The translations under genes were made by a program, and so were the position numbers. Below the pieces are notes generated by a model. The model searched no databases, was not told the origin of the DNA, and was given only the letters and a program-made list of their open reading frames with translations. This document shows, in pieces, positions 51,715 through 64,000 of a DNA stretch of 64,000 nt (position 1 is its first letter; the number at the start of each line of letters is the position of its first letter). This DNA comes from Weissella soli. Lineage in GTDB: Bacteria > Bacillota > Bacilli > Lactobacillales > Lactobacillaceae. Where the stretch lies: positions 1 to 64,000 of the forward strand of contig NZ_CP017326.1 of assembly GCF_001761545.1 (NCBI RefSeq), read 5' to 3'.

Positions 51715-54700
51715 GTGATTTTTGCAAAGATTAGTACACGGACGCGGTACCTGTTAATTTCATTATTAGCAGTGCTTGTACCATCAGTTATCGTGTATGG
51801 TTTGTTTACGTTGTTAAATTCAACGCAATCAGATGCACCATCATCCCTCGACGTTGCGGTTGTAAATAAAGATCGTACTGTCAAGAATGGTGATTCTGAT
51901 TTGAATATGGGTAATCAGGTAGTTGCCGAATTGAAACAGAACAAGGATGTTCAGTGGCACTTCGTATCAGCTAAGCAAGCAGCTAAGCAATTAGCTGCTG
52001 ATAAAGTTCTGATGACAGTCACTTTACCAAGCAATTTTTCAGCCAATTCTTTGACTGCCTTGAGTGCCCATCCCAAGGCGTCAGTTATTCAGTACAAGGT
52101 TTCTGAAAAGGCTAATTACGTTGGTGGCATGTTGGCTAATTCAATTGCAGCTCAGTTGAAAAGCCAAGTCACGGCGAAGGTCCAAAAGGCTTACAATAAA
52201 GAACTACTGTCATCGATTAAGCAACTATCAAATGGTACTAAAAGTGTCGCCAGTGGTGTGCAACAATTGAAGACGGGGTTTGGACCGTTGCAAGATGGGT
52301 CCAACACTATCAATACCAACATGCATAAGTTAGCCACAGGCATGAATGAAATTCAAACTGGGGTTGCGGCATTACCGGCTGGTGTCACGCAGTTATCAAC
52401 TGGTGCTGGTCAACTCGCTGATGGCACAAATCAGCTAGCAGCCAATACCCCCACGTTGGCTGCTGGAGCGAAACAGTTACAGAGTGGTATTGGTCAGTTG
52501 GTCACGAGTGCCCCAAAGTTAAAGAATGGTGCTGGTCAATTGAACGCTGGGCTGGCGTCCTTAGCAGCGAACACACCGACACTTTCAGCAGGTACTAACC
52601 AACTCAAAAATGGGTTAGCGGATCTCTCAACAAATACGCCCACCTTGGCTGACGGTGCCGACAAAGTTAGTGTTGGATTAAAGTCTTTGTCAGCTAGCAC
52701 ACCAACGTTAGCTTCAGGTGCCAAGCAAGTGAGCGCTGGTGCTACAACGTTAGCAACGAGTACACCAGCTTTGGCGCAGGGGGCTAGTAGTTTATCAACT
52801 GGGTTAGGTCGTGTTGATACAGGGCTCAATCAGTTAGCGGCCAGTCTACCAACTTTGGCCACTGGGGCACAGGCTGCGACAGATGGTGCCGAACAAATTG
52901 CAACGGGGAATACCCAATTAGTTGCAGGGTTACAACAAATGGCGACCACCATTGAAACGAGTCAAACGGCTTCAGCAGCTCAATTGAAGCAATTGACAGC
53001 GGGGTTGAGCCAATTAAATGAACAACTGACGAAACCAGCCACAGCCACTGTTTCTAATGACACGGTCACGGCCACGGCGGCGGCCTTGCAGGCGCAATTG
53101 GACACAATGGGTTCGAATGTGACAGCCATGGCGACCTTCATTAAGACTTTGGCAGCGGTCCAAGCAGCTAATCCTGATTTAACCTTGGATCAAGCTTTAA
53201 ATAGTGCCCCATTGAAGACGGCTTACACTGCGGCACAGGCTGCTACCACCGATGCAGCCTTGTCACAGATGCAAACGGGGATCAAACAGCTCGAAGCAGC
53301 GGTGCCATTGCTAGCTTCAGCACAATCAGGGCAGCTTTACACATTGTCAGCTGGCTCATTGCAGGCTATTCAGCAATTAGCGGCTGGTTTGACCGCTGTC
53401 GATACAGCTTTGCAAAAGGGTGATGCAACTAAGAGCCAGCCAGCATTGATTACAGCGGCTCAACAGCTGGCCGCCGGTTCAAAAAAGTTAGCAACCAATA
53501 TGCCAATTTTGTCGAACGGTATTATGCAGGTACAAACGGTGACGAATCAGTTAGCTACTGGAACTAGTCAATTAACGACTGGGTCAACACAATTAGCCAG
53601 CGGAGCGAGTCAGGTTGATACAGGAGCCAAGCAATTGGCGAGTGGTTCATCCCAAGTGGCTACTGGGGCGAGCCAGGTGGATACAGGAGCAAGTCAACTT
53701 TCAGCTGGTGCAAGTCAAGTTGCAACCGGTACCCGTCAAGTTGATGCTGGTGTGCAGCAGTTGGCCACCGGTTCACAACAAGTGGCTGCTGGGAATAACC
53801 AAGTTGATGCTGGTGTGCAAAAATTAGCTACTGGCTCGACACAACTCTACGTGGGCATTCAAGCAGTTAAGAGTGGCGGTGAGCAACTATATACAGGGTC
53901 AGAGCGTTTAACCAGTGGTGCTAACCAACTCAACGTAGGTGCGACACAATTGAATACAGGTGCTGGCCAGCTAGCTGCTGGTATCAACCAGTTGGGTACC
54001 CAGGTGCCAACCTTGATGGCCGGTATCCAAGCAGCCACTACTGGGACGAATCAGTTAGCCGCTGGTGATGATACATTTAATGCTGGGTTATCAACGGCCA
54101 ACGCGGGCGTGACAAAGTTAAACAAAGCCTTGAAAGCAGGAGTAAGCGAGTTACAGCCAATTAGCTTAAAGGCTCAGACAATACACCACTTTGTCGCCCC
54201 TGTCAGTGCGGATGCACAAAATGCTGCCAAAGTGACCGACTATAAGTCAATCTTTGGGCCCTTGTTAATTAGTTTTGCGCTATTCGTGGGTGCTATTATT
54301 ATGCAAATGAATGAACACCGGCGTCGTGAAAATGTTAGTGTGAATACAATGCTACGTATGTTTATTGGGTTACCAGCATTACAAGCCGTCTTGGTAGCGG
54401 GCATCGTCGCCATCTTTAGTGTGCATGTGGCTAACTGGGTTGGCTTTGTCGGTTTGAGTATCTTAACGGCGATTGTCTTTGCCTTGGTAGCCTTAGCCTT
54501 AGATACCTTATTCGGTACGTTTGGGTTGCTCTTGTCGTTTGTTGTCGCGATCGTACAAATCGTTTTGACAGGACAATTAGTGCCCAATGAAATGTTGAAT
54601 ACAATGTTATTGGCAGTCCAAAAGGTTCTACCAATGACGTATGCTAACGAAGGGTTTGCTGCCGTGATGAATCAAACTGCCAGTGCTGCAGTCGGAACTG

Positions 54701-54807
54701 CTTTGCTGGGTCTGGTTGGATTTGGCATCATTGCTGCATTGGTCACCTTTGGACCAAAGTTGGTTTTATCAAATAAAATCAACACGGTTGCAACAAATTC
54801 AAATTAA
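51715..54807 (+). CDS. YhgE/Pip-like membrane protein with a long heptad-repeat ectodomain
   Basis: 1030 residues from GTG 51715 (GGAGGAG upstream). One N-terminal helix (about 10-33), then a large extracytoplasmic region, then about six C-terminal helices (from about 842) of the ABC-2 permease type, the layout of YhgE/Pip (phage infection protein) and EsaA-related proteins. Residues about 175-805 are built largely of 7-residue units (GxxQLxx, such as ATGASQVDTGASQL) predicted to be coiled, with a less regular stretch at about 415-590. The family serves in lactococci as a phage DNA-entry factor and elsewhere in envelope functions. It interrupts the usual glyA-upp order. Confidence 0.85.
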   Translation: MIFAKISTRTRYLLISLLAVLVPSVIVYGLFTLLNSTQSDAPSSLDVAVVNKDRTVKNGDSDLNMGNQVVAELKQNKDVQWHFVSAKQAAKQLAADKVLMTVTLPSNFSANSLTALSAHPKASVIQYKVSEKANYVGGMLANSIAAQLKSQVTAKVQKAYNKELLSSIKQLSNGTKSVASGVQQLKTGFGPLQDGSNTINTNMHKLATGMNEIQTGVAALPAGVTQLSTGAGQLADGTNQLAANTPTLAAGAKQLQSGIGQLVTSAPKLKNGAGQLNAGLASLAANTPTLSAGTNQLKNGLADLSTNTPTLADGADKVSVGLKSLSASTPTLASGAKQVSAGATTLATSTPALAQGASSLSTGLGRVDTGLNQLAASLPTLATGAQAATDGAEQIATGNTQLVAGLQQMATTIETSQTASAAQLKQLTAGLSQLNEQLTKPATATVSNDTVTATAAALQAQLDTMGSNVTAMATFIKTLAAVQAANPDLTLDQALNSAPLKTAYTAAQAATTDAALSQMQTGIKQLEAAVPLLASAQSGQLYTLSAGSLQAIQQLAAGLTAVDTALQKGDATKSQPALITAAQQLAAGSKKLATNMPILSNGIMQVQTVTNQLATGTSQLTTGSTQLASGASQVDTGAKQLASGSSQVATGASQVDTGASQLSAGASQVATGTRQVDAGVQQLATGSQQVAAGNNQVDAGVQKLATGSTQLYVGIQAVKSGGEQLYTGSERLTSGANQLNVGATQLNTGAGQLAAGINQLGTQVPTLMAGIQAATTGTNQLAAGDDTFNAGLSTANAGVTKLNKALKAGVSELQPISLKAQTIHHFVAPVSADAQNAAKVTDYKSIFGPLLISFALFVGAIIMQMNEHRRRENVSVNTMLRMFIGLPALQAVLVAGIVAIFSVHVANWVGFVGLSILTAIVFALVALALDTLFGTFGLLLSFVVAIVQIVLTGQLVPNEMLNTMLLAVQKVLPMTYANEGFAAVMNQTASAAVGTALLGLVGFGIIAALVTFGPKLVLSNKINTVATNSN
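52236..54140 (+). repeat. Region encoding tandem 7-residue repeats
   Basis: About 21-bp imperfect units encode G-x-x-Q-L/V-x-x heptads, densest at 53540-54010. Units differ in sequence at DNA level, so selection appears to act on the protein pattern. The non-repeated part is about 52960-53480. Confidence 0.8.
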
Positions 54808-54810
54808 GCT

Positions 54811-54847
54811 AAACGGCCAAGCAGTGAATCATGCTTGGTCGTTTTTT
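54811..54847 (+). terminator. Terminator after the YhgE-like gene
   Basis: A 13-bp stem (54811-54823 with 54832-54844, one G-U) and a T-run. Confidence 0.88.
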
Positions 54848-54930
54848 GTATAATGGAATTGTTATAATCATGGTAAGATAATAGATAGTAATAAAAAATC
54901 GTATTGAATGTACTTTAGAAGGAGCCAAAA

Positions 54931-55560
54931 ATGTCAAAACTTACAGTGTTTGATCACCCATTGATCCAACATAAACTTACGATTATTCGTGATAAGAATG
55001 TTGGTACGAAGGAATTCCGCGAGATTGTTGATGAAATTGCGTCATTAATGGCTTACGAAGTGACACGTGATTTACCAACCGAAGATGTTGAAGTTGAGAC
55101 ACCGGTTGCCATCACCGTGAAGAAGCAATTGGCTGGTAAGAAGTTGGCCATTGTGCCAATTTTGCGTGCTGGGTTGGGAATGGTTGATGGGATCATGAAG
55201 TTAATTCCAGCGGCCCGTATTGGTCATATTGGTATGTACCGTGATGAAGAATCTTTGGAACCAATCGAATATTTCATCAAATTACCAGAAGACATTGATC
55301 AACGAGAAGTTTTGGTGGTTGATCCTATGCTAGCCACTGGTGGGTCAGCTAATATGGCGATTGATGCCTTGAAGAAGCGTGGGGCACAAACCATCAAGTT
55401 AATTACATTGGTCTCTGCGCCACAAGGTGTTGAAGCCGTCCAAACGGCACACCCAGATGTTGATATCTTCACGGCTGGCTTGGATGAGAAGTTAAATGAA
55501 CATGGATACATTGTGCCAGGTCTTGGGGATGCTGGTGATCGTCTGTTTGGTACGCACTAA
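54931..55560 (+). CDS. upp: Uracil phosphoribosyltransferase
   Basis: 209 residues. Makes UMP from uracil and PRPP. The PRPP-binding [26 protein letters not shown] and C-terminal [17 protein letters not shown] motifs are all present. SD AGAAGGAGCC precedes ATG 54931. Works with the uracil permease encoded next in uracil salvage, though the permease has its own promoter and attenuator. Confidence 0.97.
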   Translation: MSKLTVFDHPLIQHKLTIIRDKNVGTKEFREIVDEIASLMAYEVTRDLPTEDVEVETPVAITVKKQLAGKKLAIVPILRAGLGMVDGIMKLIPAARIGHIGMYRDEESLEPIEYFIKLPEDIDQREVLVVDPMLATGGSANMAIDALKKRGAQTIKLITLVSAPQGVEAVQTAHPDVDIFTAGLDEKLNEHGYIVPGLGDAGDRLFGTH

Positions 55561-55612
55561 GCGTCTGGCTTAGCATCGCGATGTGCAACTTTGTCTTGTG
55601 GTAAAGTCAAGG

Positions 55613-55641
55613 TTGCGTTAATAGAATTATCAACGTATACT
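55613..55641 (+). promoter_or_regulatory. Promoter of pyrP
   Basis: TTGCGT (55613-55618), 17-bp spacer, TATACT (55636-55641), upstream of the PyrR-binding element. Confidence 0.75.
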
Positions 55642-55667
55642 AATAAGAAATTCATTAAGCCGTCTTT

Positions 55668-55801
55668 AAGCAAATCCCGAGAGGTTTGTAAGTCGCACGT
55701 TTTCCAATGAGTAATTATTGGATATTAACTGAACAATAGTTGAGATACCGTTGAACCGTTAATGCGACCGTGTGGCCGCATTAACGGTTTTTCTATTGTT
55801 C
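55668..55801 (+). promoter_or_regulatory. PyrR-dependent attenuator of the uracil permease gene
   Basis: The loop AATCCCGAGAGGTT (55673-55686) fits the PyrR RNA-binding consensus ARUCCNGNGAGGYU at every position, within a CAAA/TTTG hairpin. A terminator follows: 55754-55766 with 55777-55789 (13 bp, perfect) and a T-run. An outer 9-bp pair, GAACAATAG (55731-55739) with CTATTGTTC (55793-55801), brackets the terminator. PyrR with bound UMP should stabilise the anti-antiterminator and stop transcription when pyrimidines are plentiful. Confidence 0.88.
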
Positions 55802-55834
55802 GATTGGTGTGCGAAGATGCAAAGGAGTAGATTT

Positions 55835-57118
55835 ATGGCAGGAAACGTTCAAACAGGGGCCATCTTGGATGTCCAAGACAAGCCGAAGTTCCTACAATGG
55901 GTAGGACTTTCACTACAACATATGTTTTCAATGTTTGGCTCAACCGTGTTGGTACCGTTGTTGGTTGGGTTGAATCCAGGTATTGCCTTGTTCAGTTCAG
56001 GTGTGGGCACGTTGCTACACATTTTGATTACACGTAAGCAAATTCCGGCCTACATGGGGTCATCATTTGCCTTTATTCTGCCAATGACTGCGTTAATGAA
56101 GACGACTGGTTATCCCGGCGTCGCAGCTGGTGTCATTTCTGTTGGTGTGATTTATTTGCTGGTTGCTGGGATTGTGGCAAAGTTTGGGTCAGCCTGGATT
56201 GAACAGCTATTACCACCGATTGTGGTTGGGCCGATTGTGATGGTCATCGGATTATCATTAGCAGGTTCAGCTGCTTCATCAGCCACTTTATTAGCTGGCA
56301 AGTATGATTTGCGGGTCTTTGCGGTTGCGATGATCACGCTTGGATTAACTATTTTCTTCAATATGTACTTGAAGGGCTTCCTGGGAATGATTCCAATCTT
56401 GCTAGGTATTATAGCAGGGTATATCGTGGCCATTGCCTTTGGGTTGGTAGACCTAAAGCCAGTTGCGGACGCTGCTTGGTTTGCTTTGCCTAAATTTGAA
56501 TTACCCTTTGTGACCTACAAGCCAGTGATGTATTGGAACGCAGTCATTGTGATGGCTCCGTTAGCCCTAGTTACAATTACAGAGCACTTGGGGCACTTGA
56601 TGGTGTTGGGTGAATTGACTGGTCGGGATTACTTTAAGAACCCCGGCTTGAATCGTACGTTGGCTGGTGATGGTGCGGCGTCTGTTTTTGCCGGTTTGGT
56701 CGGTGGACCTTCTGTCACATCCTATGGTGAGAACATTGGTGTGATGGCCATCACAAAAGTACATTCAGTGTATGTTTTGATTGGAGCTGCCATCTTTGCG
56801 ATTTTGTTTGCCTTTATTGGTAAATTGTCAGCGTTGATCCAATCAATTCCGGGAGCGGTTACGGGCGGAATTTCCTTCCTGCTTTTCGGTGTGATTGCTG
56901 TATCAGGGTTGCGGATTGTGGTTGAAAACCAGTTGGATTTCAATGATAAGCGTAATTTAATGATTGCGTCATCAGTTCTGGTCATTGGAATTGGTAATGC
57001 TTATTTACAAATTGGGCAAGGAACGAATATTGTACAATTTTCTGGGGTTGCAATTGCGACAATCTTGGGAATCACATTGAATATCATCTTGCCAAAAACA
57101 GCGGCATCTGAAAAGTAA
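55835..57118 (+). CDS. pyrP: Uracil permease (NCS2/UraA family)
   Basis: 427 residues from ATG 55835 (AAAGGAG upstream); a longer frame would start inside the terminator. Imports uracil with protons. About 14 helices, with the N-terminal LSLQHMFSMFGSTVLVPLLVG, the substrate motif ALVTITEHLGHLMVLGELTGRDY and GGPSVTSYGENIGVMAITKV of the UraA type. Its leader carries a PyrR attenuator, which supports uracil as substrate. Confidence 0.96.
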   Translation: MAGNVQTGAILDVQDKPKFLQWVGLSLQHMFSMFGSTVLVPLLVGLNPGIALFSSGVGTLLHILITRKQIPAYMGSSFAFILPMTALMKTTGYPGVAAGVISVGVIYLLVAGIVAKFGSAWIEQLLPPIVVGPIVMVIGLSLAGSAASSATLLAGKYDLRVFAVAMITLGLTIFFNMYLKGFLGMIPILLGIIAGYIVAIAFGLVDLKPVADAAWFALPKFELPFVTYKPVMYWNAVIVMAPLALVTITEHLGHLMVLGELTGRDYFKNPGLNRTLAGDGAASVFAGLVGGPSVTSYGENIGVMAITKVHSVYVLIGAAIFAILFAFIGKLSALIQSIPGAVTGGISFLLFGVIAVSGLRIVVENQLDFNDKRNLMIASSVLVIGIGNAYLQIGQGTNIVQFSGVAIATILGITLNIILPKTAASEK

Positions 57119-57189
57119 CATTTTTTCAATAATGGTTGACGCCTTGTACTATCGTGTTTATCGCCCTTATATTAATTTTTAATAAGTAA

Positions 57190-57236
57190 AAGATACCCGG
57201 ACATGTCGCCTTGGCATGCCTGGGTATCTTAATTTT
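57190..57236 (+). terminator. Terminator after pyrP
   Basis: AAGATACCC/GGGTATCTT stem with an inner CATG/CATG pair and a T-rich tail. Confidence 0.85.
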
Positions 57237-57266
57237 ATTCAAAGAAAGCAATTCTTTTCCTTTTGC

Positions 57267-57294
57267 TTGATAATAATTCACAAAAGAGTACAAT
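57267..57294 (+). promoter_or_regulatory. Promoter of the atp operon
   Basis: TTGATA (57267-57272), 16-bp spacer, TACAAT (57289-57294). The leader to atpB is about 70 nt. Confidence 0.6.
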
Positions 57295-57370
57295 AATCGG
57301 GTAATGAAAAACAGGTCTTGCGCGCGTTACGCATCACCACCAATCTAAGAAAGGAAAAGAGGTGAGCTCT

Positions 57371-58087
57371 GTGGACGAAAAGTCTGCTACATTCCAGTTA
57401 TTGGGGCTGACTTTCGATTGGACAGTCATTGTTTCGACTTTGGTTGCTGCAGCCATTGTTTTCTTCTTGGTATTCTTCCTATCACGTAATTTAGCGTTGA
57501 AGCCTAAGGGAAAACAAAATCTGTTGGAATCCATCATCGACTTTACCAATGGTATCGTTGATAGTGCCTTGCCAAATCGAACTGGTACCGAACTGAAATT
57601 ATTTGCCTTTGTGCTATTTTTGTTCGTTTTCGTTGCCAATCAACTCGGTTTGGCTTTCCAAGTCGGCTTCGGTGATATCACATACTTGAAGAGTGCCACA
57701 GCCAATCCAATGGTGACATTGGCACTCGCCTTACTATCTATTGGCTTGTCGCACTTCTTAGGTGTTGCAAAACAAGGGTTCAAGGGGTATTTCAAGAATG
57801 TCTACATGAGCCCATTCCCAGCATTGCTACCTATTAATATATTCGAACAATTCACGAGTTTCTTAACTCTGGGTCTTCGACTATTTGGTAATATCTATGC
57901 CGGTGAAATGTTGCTCACGTTGATTGCCCAATTCGGACAGTCCGCTGGAATTGTCACAATTATTCCAGCATTTATCTTGTCAATGATTTGGCAAGCGTTC
58001 TCATTGTTTATCGGTTCAGTCCAAGCCTTTGTCTTTGTGACATTGACGATGGTTTATATTTCAGAAAAGACTGAAACTGCTGAGTAA
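57371..58087 (+). CDS. atpB: ATP synthase subunit a
   Basis: 238 residues from GTG 57371, which gives the family-like N terminus MDEKSATFQLLGLTFDW with GAGGTGAG upstream; GTG 57362 with AAGGA is the alternative. Proton half-channel of Fo with 5-6 helices. The essential Arg is in LGLRLFGNIYAGEML, and the last helix region has WQAFSLFIGSVQAFVF. First gene of the operon. Confidence 0.95.
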   Translation: MDEKSATFQLLGLTFDWTVIVSTLVAAAIVFFLVFFLSRNLALKPKGKQNLLESIIDFTNGIVDSALPNRTGTELKLFAFVLFLFVFVANQLGLAFQVGFGDITYLKSATANPMVTLALALLSIGLSHFLGVAKQGFKGYFKNVYMSPFPALLPINIFEQFTSFLTLGLRLFGNIYAGEMLLTLIAQFGQSAGIVTIIPAFILSMIWQAFSLFIGSVQAFVFVTLTMVYISEKTETAE

Positions 58088-58110
58088 CCGGGTATCTAAC
58101 TACAGAATAA

Positions 58111-58395
<285 letters not shown>

Positions 58396-58433
58396 TTTCA
58401 TCACGACTGTTACTTTAGAGAGGAGCCAACAAC

Positions 58434-58955
58434 ATGTTGAACGAATTTTTGCTAGTTGGTGCTAGCGGAGGAAATCAGTTGGCTTTGGGTAACATGCTCT
58501 TTGTACTGCTTTCATTCTTAGTACTTCTTCTATTATTGAAGAAAGTTGCTTGGAAGCCAGTTACAAAGATGATGCAAGACCGTGCTGATAAAATTACCCG
58601 TGACTTAGATTCTGCTGAAGATGCTAAGGTAACCGCTGAAAAGCTGGCTGCTGAGCGTCAAGCACAGTTGCAATCTGCACGGGGTGAAGCAACAACTATC
58701 ATTAGTGATGCCAAGGAGGCTGGTGCTAAGCAACGTGATCAAATCGTTACCGAAGCCAATGCCACCGCACAAGCATTGAAGGAACGCGCGACTGTTTCTA
58801 TTGAACAAGAGCGTACCGAAGCAATGAATGGTGTTAAAAATGATGTTGCTGAAATGTCAGTGATGATCGCGCAAAAGATTATTCAAAAAGAACTGAAGCT
58901 TGAAGATCAAAAGGCATTGATTGATGCCTATATCGAGGGGTTAGGAGAGAAGTAA
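58434..58955 (+). CDS. atpF: ATP synthase subunit b
   Basis: 173 residues: one N-terminal helix (LALGNMLFVLLSFLVLLLLL) and a long charged coiled helix forming the peripheral stalk. SD GAGAGGAG before ATG 58434. It ends in TAATG overlapping atpH by one base. Confidence 0.95.
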   Translation: MLNEFLLVGASGGNQLALGNMLFVLLSFLVLLLLLKKVAWKPVTKMMQDRADKITRDLDSAEDAKVTAEKLAAERQAQLQSARGEATTIISDAKEAGAKQRDQIVTEANATAQALKERATVSIEQERTEAMNGVKNDVAEMSVMIAQKIIQKELKLEDQKALIDAYIEGLGEK

Positions 58956-59500
58956 TGGCAGTAGACGTTGCAACGATTGCTAAGCGTTATGCTGTTGCTT
59001 TGTTTGAACTATCTCATGACCAAAATAGTGACACTGAGACTCTCGCTGAATTAGCTGAGATTCGTAAAGTGATCCTAGAAAATCCTGATTTGGTTAAGGC
59101 GATTGAGTCAGCTGGTATGGCTGATTCGACCAAGAAGGAGTTGGTTGAAGTCATTATTAAAGATGCTTCTCAATTGGTTACAAACTTGGTCAAGATGACG
59201 TATGATTATCGTCGTTTTGCCATCTTGCCAGCTATTATCAATGCCTATGAATCATTAGTTGATGATGCGGAGGGCCGTTTAGTAGCAGATGTTACGACGG
59301 CTGTCGCATTGGATGATGATCAAGCATCACGTTTGTCTGCTTCAATTGCGCAACGGTTTGGCGTTAAAACAGTTGAAATTAAGCAAACGGTTGATGAATC
59401 ATTGATTGGTGGCGTGATTGTTCATGCCGACAACCAAATTGTGGATGGGTCATTAGCTACCAAGTTGTCAGCTATTCGCTCAAGCATCATCAGTGGCTAA
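58955..59500 (+). CDS. atpH: ATP synthase subunit delta
   Basis: 181 residues, soluble part of the peripheral stalk. It begins with TIAKRYAVALFELSHDQ, and the C-terminal LIGGVIVHADNQIVDGS motif is typical. Translationally coupled to atpF. Confidence 0.95.
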   Translation: MAVDVATIAKRYAVALFELSHDQNSDTETLAELAEIRKVILENPDLVKAIESAGMADSTKKELVEVIIKDASQLVTNLVKMTYDYRRFAILPAIINAYESLVDDAEGRLVADVTTAVALDDDQASRLSASIAQRFGVKTVEIKQTVDESLIGGVIVHADNQIVDGSLATKLSAIRSSIISG

Positions 59501-59536
59501 GATTTAGCTCGCTATATGCACCACATAATGCTTTAA

Positions 59537-61087
<1,551 letters not shown>

Positions 61088-61103
61088 TTAAAGGAGGGGC
61101 AGA

Positions 61104-61982
61104 ATGGGAGCTTCTTTGCAAGATATCTCACGCCGTATTACCTCTACAAAAAAGACGCGTCAAATCACGTCAGCTATGCAAATGGTTTCGACTTCGAAGT
61201 TGAGTCAAATTCAACGTCAAGGTGGACAATATCATGTGTATGCTGATCGTTTGCATGATGTTGTGGCCCACTTAGCTGAGGCCCACATCACAAACGTTGC
61301 TGGGACATTGCTTGAGCAACGCCCAGTTAAGAAGATTGGTTTTCTACTAATTACTTCTGATCGTGGTTTGGTTGGTGGTTATAACTCAATCTTGCTAAAG
61401 GAATTATTAGCACGGATTGAGGAGCATCAGTTGTCAAAAGAACAAGTTGTGATTTTGGCAATTGGTGGAAATGGTGCAGACTTCATGAAAAAGTTGGGTT
61501 ATAACATCGCATACGAGTATCGTGGTGTTTCAGATGTGCCAACGTTTGAAGAAGTTCGTGATATCGTTAAGGCTGTGACATCAATGTATGATAATGAAGT
61601 CTTTGACGAATTAACGGTCATTTATAATCACTTCGTTTCACGTATTTCAAATGAATTCCGTGCCGAGAAGATGTTGCCAGTTTCGACTGACAGTTTCGAG
61701 AAAAAGACGGATTCTGGCTTGCATGCAGATTATGAAATGGAACCTTCAGTTGAGTCAATCTTAGCTGTCGTGTTACCACAGTACGCGGAAAGTCTGGTCT
61801 ATGGTGCCATTTTGGACGCCAAGACCGCCGAACACGCGGCTTCATCAAATGCGATGCGTTCAGCTACTGATAATGCGAAGGACGTGATTGACCGGTTGGG
61901 CTTACAGTACAACCGGGCGCGTCAGAGTGCAATTACGACTGAAATCACAGAAATTACTGGTGGTATGGCTGCCCTTGAGTAG
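61104..61982 (+). CDS. atpG: ATP synthase subunit gamma
   Basis: 292 residues, the rotor shaft. N-terminal [20 protein letters not shown] and C-terminal [25 protein letters not shown] are the conserved coiled ends. SD AAGGAGGGG precedes ATG 61104. Confidence 0.97.
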   Translation: MGASLQDISRRITSTKKTRQITSAMQMVSTSKLSQIQRQGGQYHVYADRLHDVVAHLAEAHITNVAGTLLEQRPVKKIGFLLITSDRGLVGGYNSILLKELLARIEEHQLSKEQVVILAIGGNGADFMKKLGYNIAYEYRGVSDVPTFEEVRDIVKAVTSMYDNEVFDELTVIYNHFVSRISNEFRAEKMLPVSTDSFEKKTDSGLHADYEMEPSVESILAVVLPQYAESLVYGAILDAKTAEHAASSNAMRSATDNAKDVIDRLGLQYNRARQSAITTEITEITGGMAALE

Positions 61983-62011
61983 TCATCCAATCACAAAAAT
62001 GTTTTAACTAA

Positions 62012-63427
<1,416 letters not shown>

Positions 63428-63439
63428 TGAGGTATTGCC

Positions 63440-63874
63440 ATGAATGAACACAGCATTAAGGTGTCAATTGTGACTCCCGATGGCGTGGTCTTCGAATATG
63501 AAACTGCCACGTTAGTTGTGTTGCACACAACTGGCGGTGAAGTCGGTATCATGGCGAACCACGTGCCACTAATCTCAGCTTTGGAAATTAGCGAAGTGAA
63601 GGTTGTGGATGAGTCAGAATCAAATAATATGACCGAATTGATTGCTGTCAATGGTGGTTTTGCTGAATTCTCACAGAACATGCTCACAATTGTGGCGGAC
63701 TCTGCTGAGAAGAGCGGTGATATCGATGTGCGTCGTGCTGAATCTGCTCGTAAGCGTGCCGAAGAGGCTTTGAAGCAGGCGAAGGATCGACAGGATGCTC
63801 GTGAGATTCAACGTAACCAAGCAGCACTATTGCGTGCGATAAATCGTATTCAAGCTGCTACCGGACAGAAGTAG
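63440..63874 (+). CDS. atpC: ATP synthase subunit epsilon
   Basis: 144 residues: N-terminal beta-sandwich (VSIVTPDGVVFEYE...) and C-terminal helical hairpin (ARKRAEEALKQAKDRQDAREIQ), the regulatory arm that can inhibit ATP hydrolysis. Last gene of the operon before a terminator. Confidence 0.95.
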   Translation: MNEHSIKVSIVTPDGVVFEYETATLVVLHTTGGEVGIMANHVPLISALEISEVKVVDESESNNMTELIAVNGGFAEFSQNMLTIVADSAEKSGDIDVRRAESARKRAEEALKQAKDRQDAREIQRNQAALLRAINRIQAATGQK

Positions 63875-63884
63875 CCTGTTTACC

Positions 63885-63917
63885 AAAGGTGTTCGAATTT
63901 TTTCGAACACCTTTTTT
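63885..63917 (+). terminator. Terminator of the atp operon
   Basis: A 13-bp perfect stem (63885-63897 with 63902-63914) and a T-run. The remaining 80 bp to the window end hold only an AT-rich, possibly promoter-bearing stretch. Confidence 0.92.
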
Positions 63918-64000
63918 ATGTGTGCTATGAGAATTGATGTTAGATAATCCCAGTTAGCGTCTGCCGGCGATTTTTGATAAGATATAGTAGATATAAATAA

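Noticed and set aside
53540-54010. Repeats in the large membrane gene as a CRISPR or minisatellite
   Set aside because: Units of about 21 bp are in frame, vary at synonymous sites and encode a heptad pattern; no spacers and no cas genes.

Overview
The window looks like a chromosomal segment of a heterofermentative lactic acid bacterium of the Lactobacillaceae (Weissella/Leuconostoc group, most likely Weissella). The reasons are a long phosphoketolase gene with strongly biased codon use, a D-Ala ligase with the Phe typical of D-Ala-D-Lac ligases, Firmicutes gene orders (rsmG-parA-parB-DUF951-ychF, and tdk-prfA-prmC-ywlC-glyA-upp-pyrP-atpBEFHAGDC) and Lactobacillales DUF families. The genus is an inference. 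I see no phage, IS element, CRISPR array or rRNA operon.

Layout. 1-1.9 kb: end of an aromatic amino acid operon (aroA, aroK). 1.9-3.6 kb: an amino acid permease behind what looks like a complete ribosome-mediated attenuator, with a 27-codon leader peptide carrying four Thr codons. 3.6-10.6 kb: rpiA (reverse), a clusterless mutY, a parS site doubling as the mutY terminator, rsmG, parA, parB, DUF951, ychF, DUF1129. 10.6-13.8 kb: two-component system plus D,D-carboxypeptidase. 13.8-21.7 kb: DUF1836, MFS pump, two tandem tRNA-Tyr/tRNA-Gln units, a phosphoesterase, a peptide transporter, a third tRNA-Gln, DUF975, an unknown gene and a SprT-like protein. 21.8-32.5 kb: OatA-like acetyltransferase, ABC-F, MATE, GNAT protein, YbaK, M50-like protease, HD hydrolase, MFS pump, GntR regulator. 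32.7-37.8 kb: phosphoketolase, ThiD/PdxK-like kinase, DUF4811 protein, and a degenerate FGGY kinase half.

37.77-38.07 kb holds no convincing ORF but has a promoter, a row of long perfect hairpins and a strong terminator: a structured RNA of about 290 nt that I cannot assign to a family. It is the best candidate here for something undescribed. 38.1-43.9 kb: exonuclease III, a metal ABC importer whose permease and binding protein are fused in one polypeptide, tRNA-Glu(CUC), and a KimA-type potassium transporter. 44-49 kb: DUF2785, ddl, tdk, prfA, prmC. 49-57 kb: ywlC, glyA, a large YhgE/Pip-like envelope protein, upp, and a PyrR-controlled uracil permease. 57.3-63.9 kb: complete F1Fo ATP synthase operon.

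How the parts fit together. Envelope genes recur (ddl, dacA with its two-component system, oatA, the YhgE-like protein) and suggest depsipeptide-type wall precursors and intrinsic glycopeptide tolerance. Nutrient uptake is controlled by RNA in two places: leader-peptide attenuation for the permease and PyrR attenuation for pyrP. Most transcription units end in clear intrinsic terminators, so the operon limits given here are well supported.
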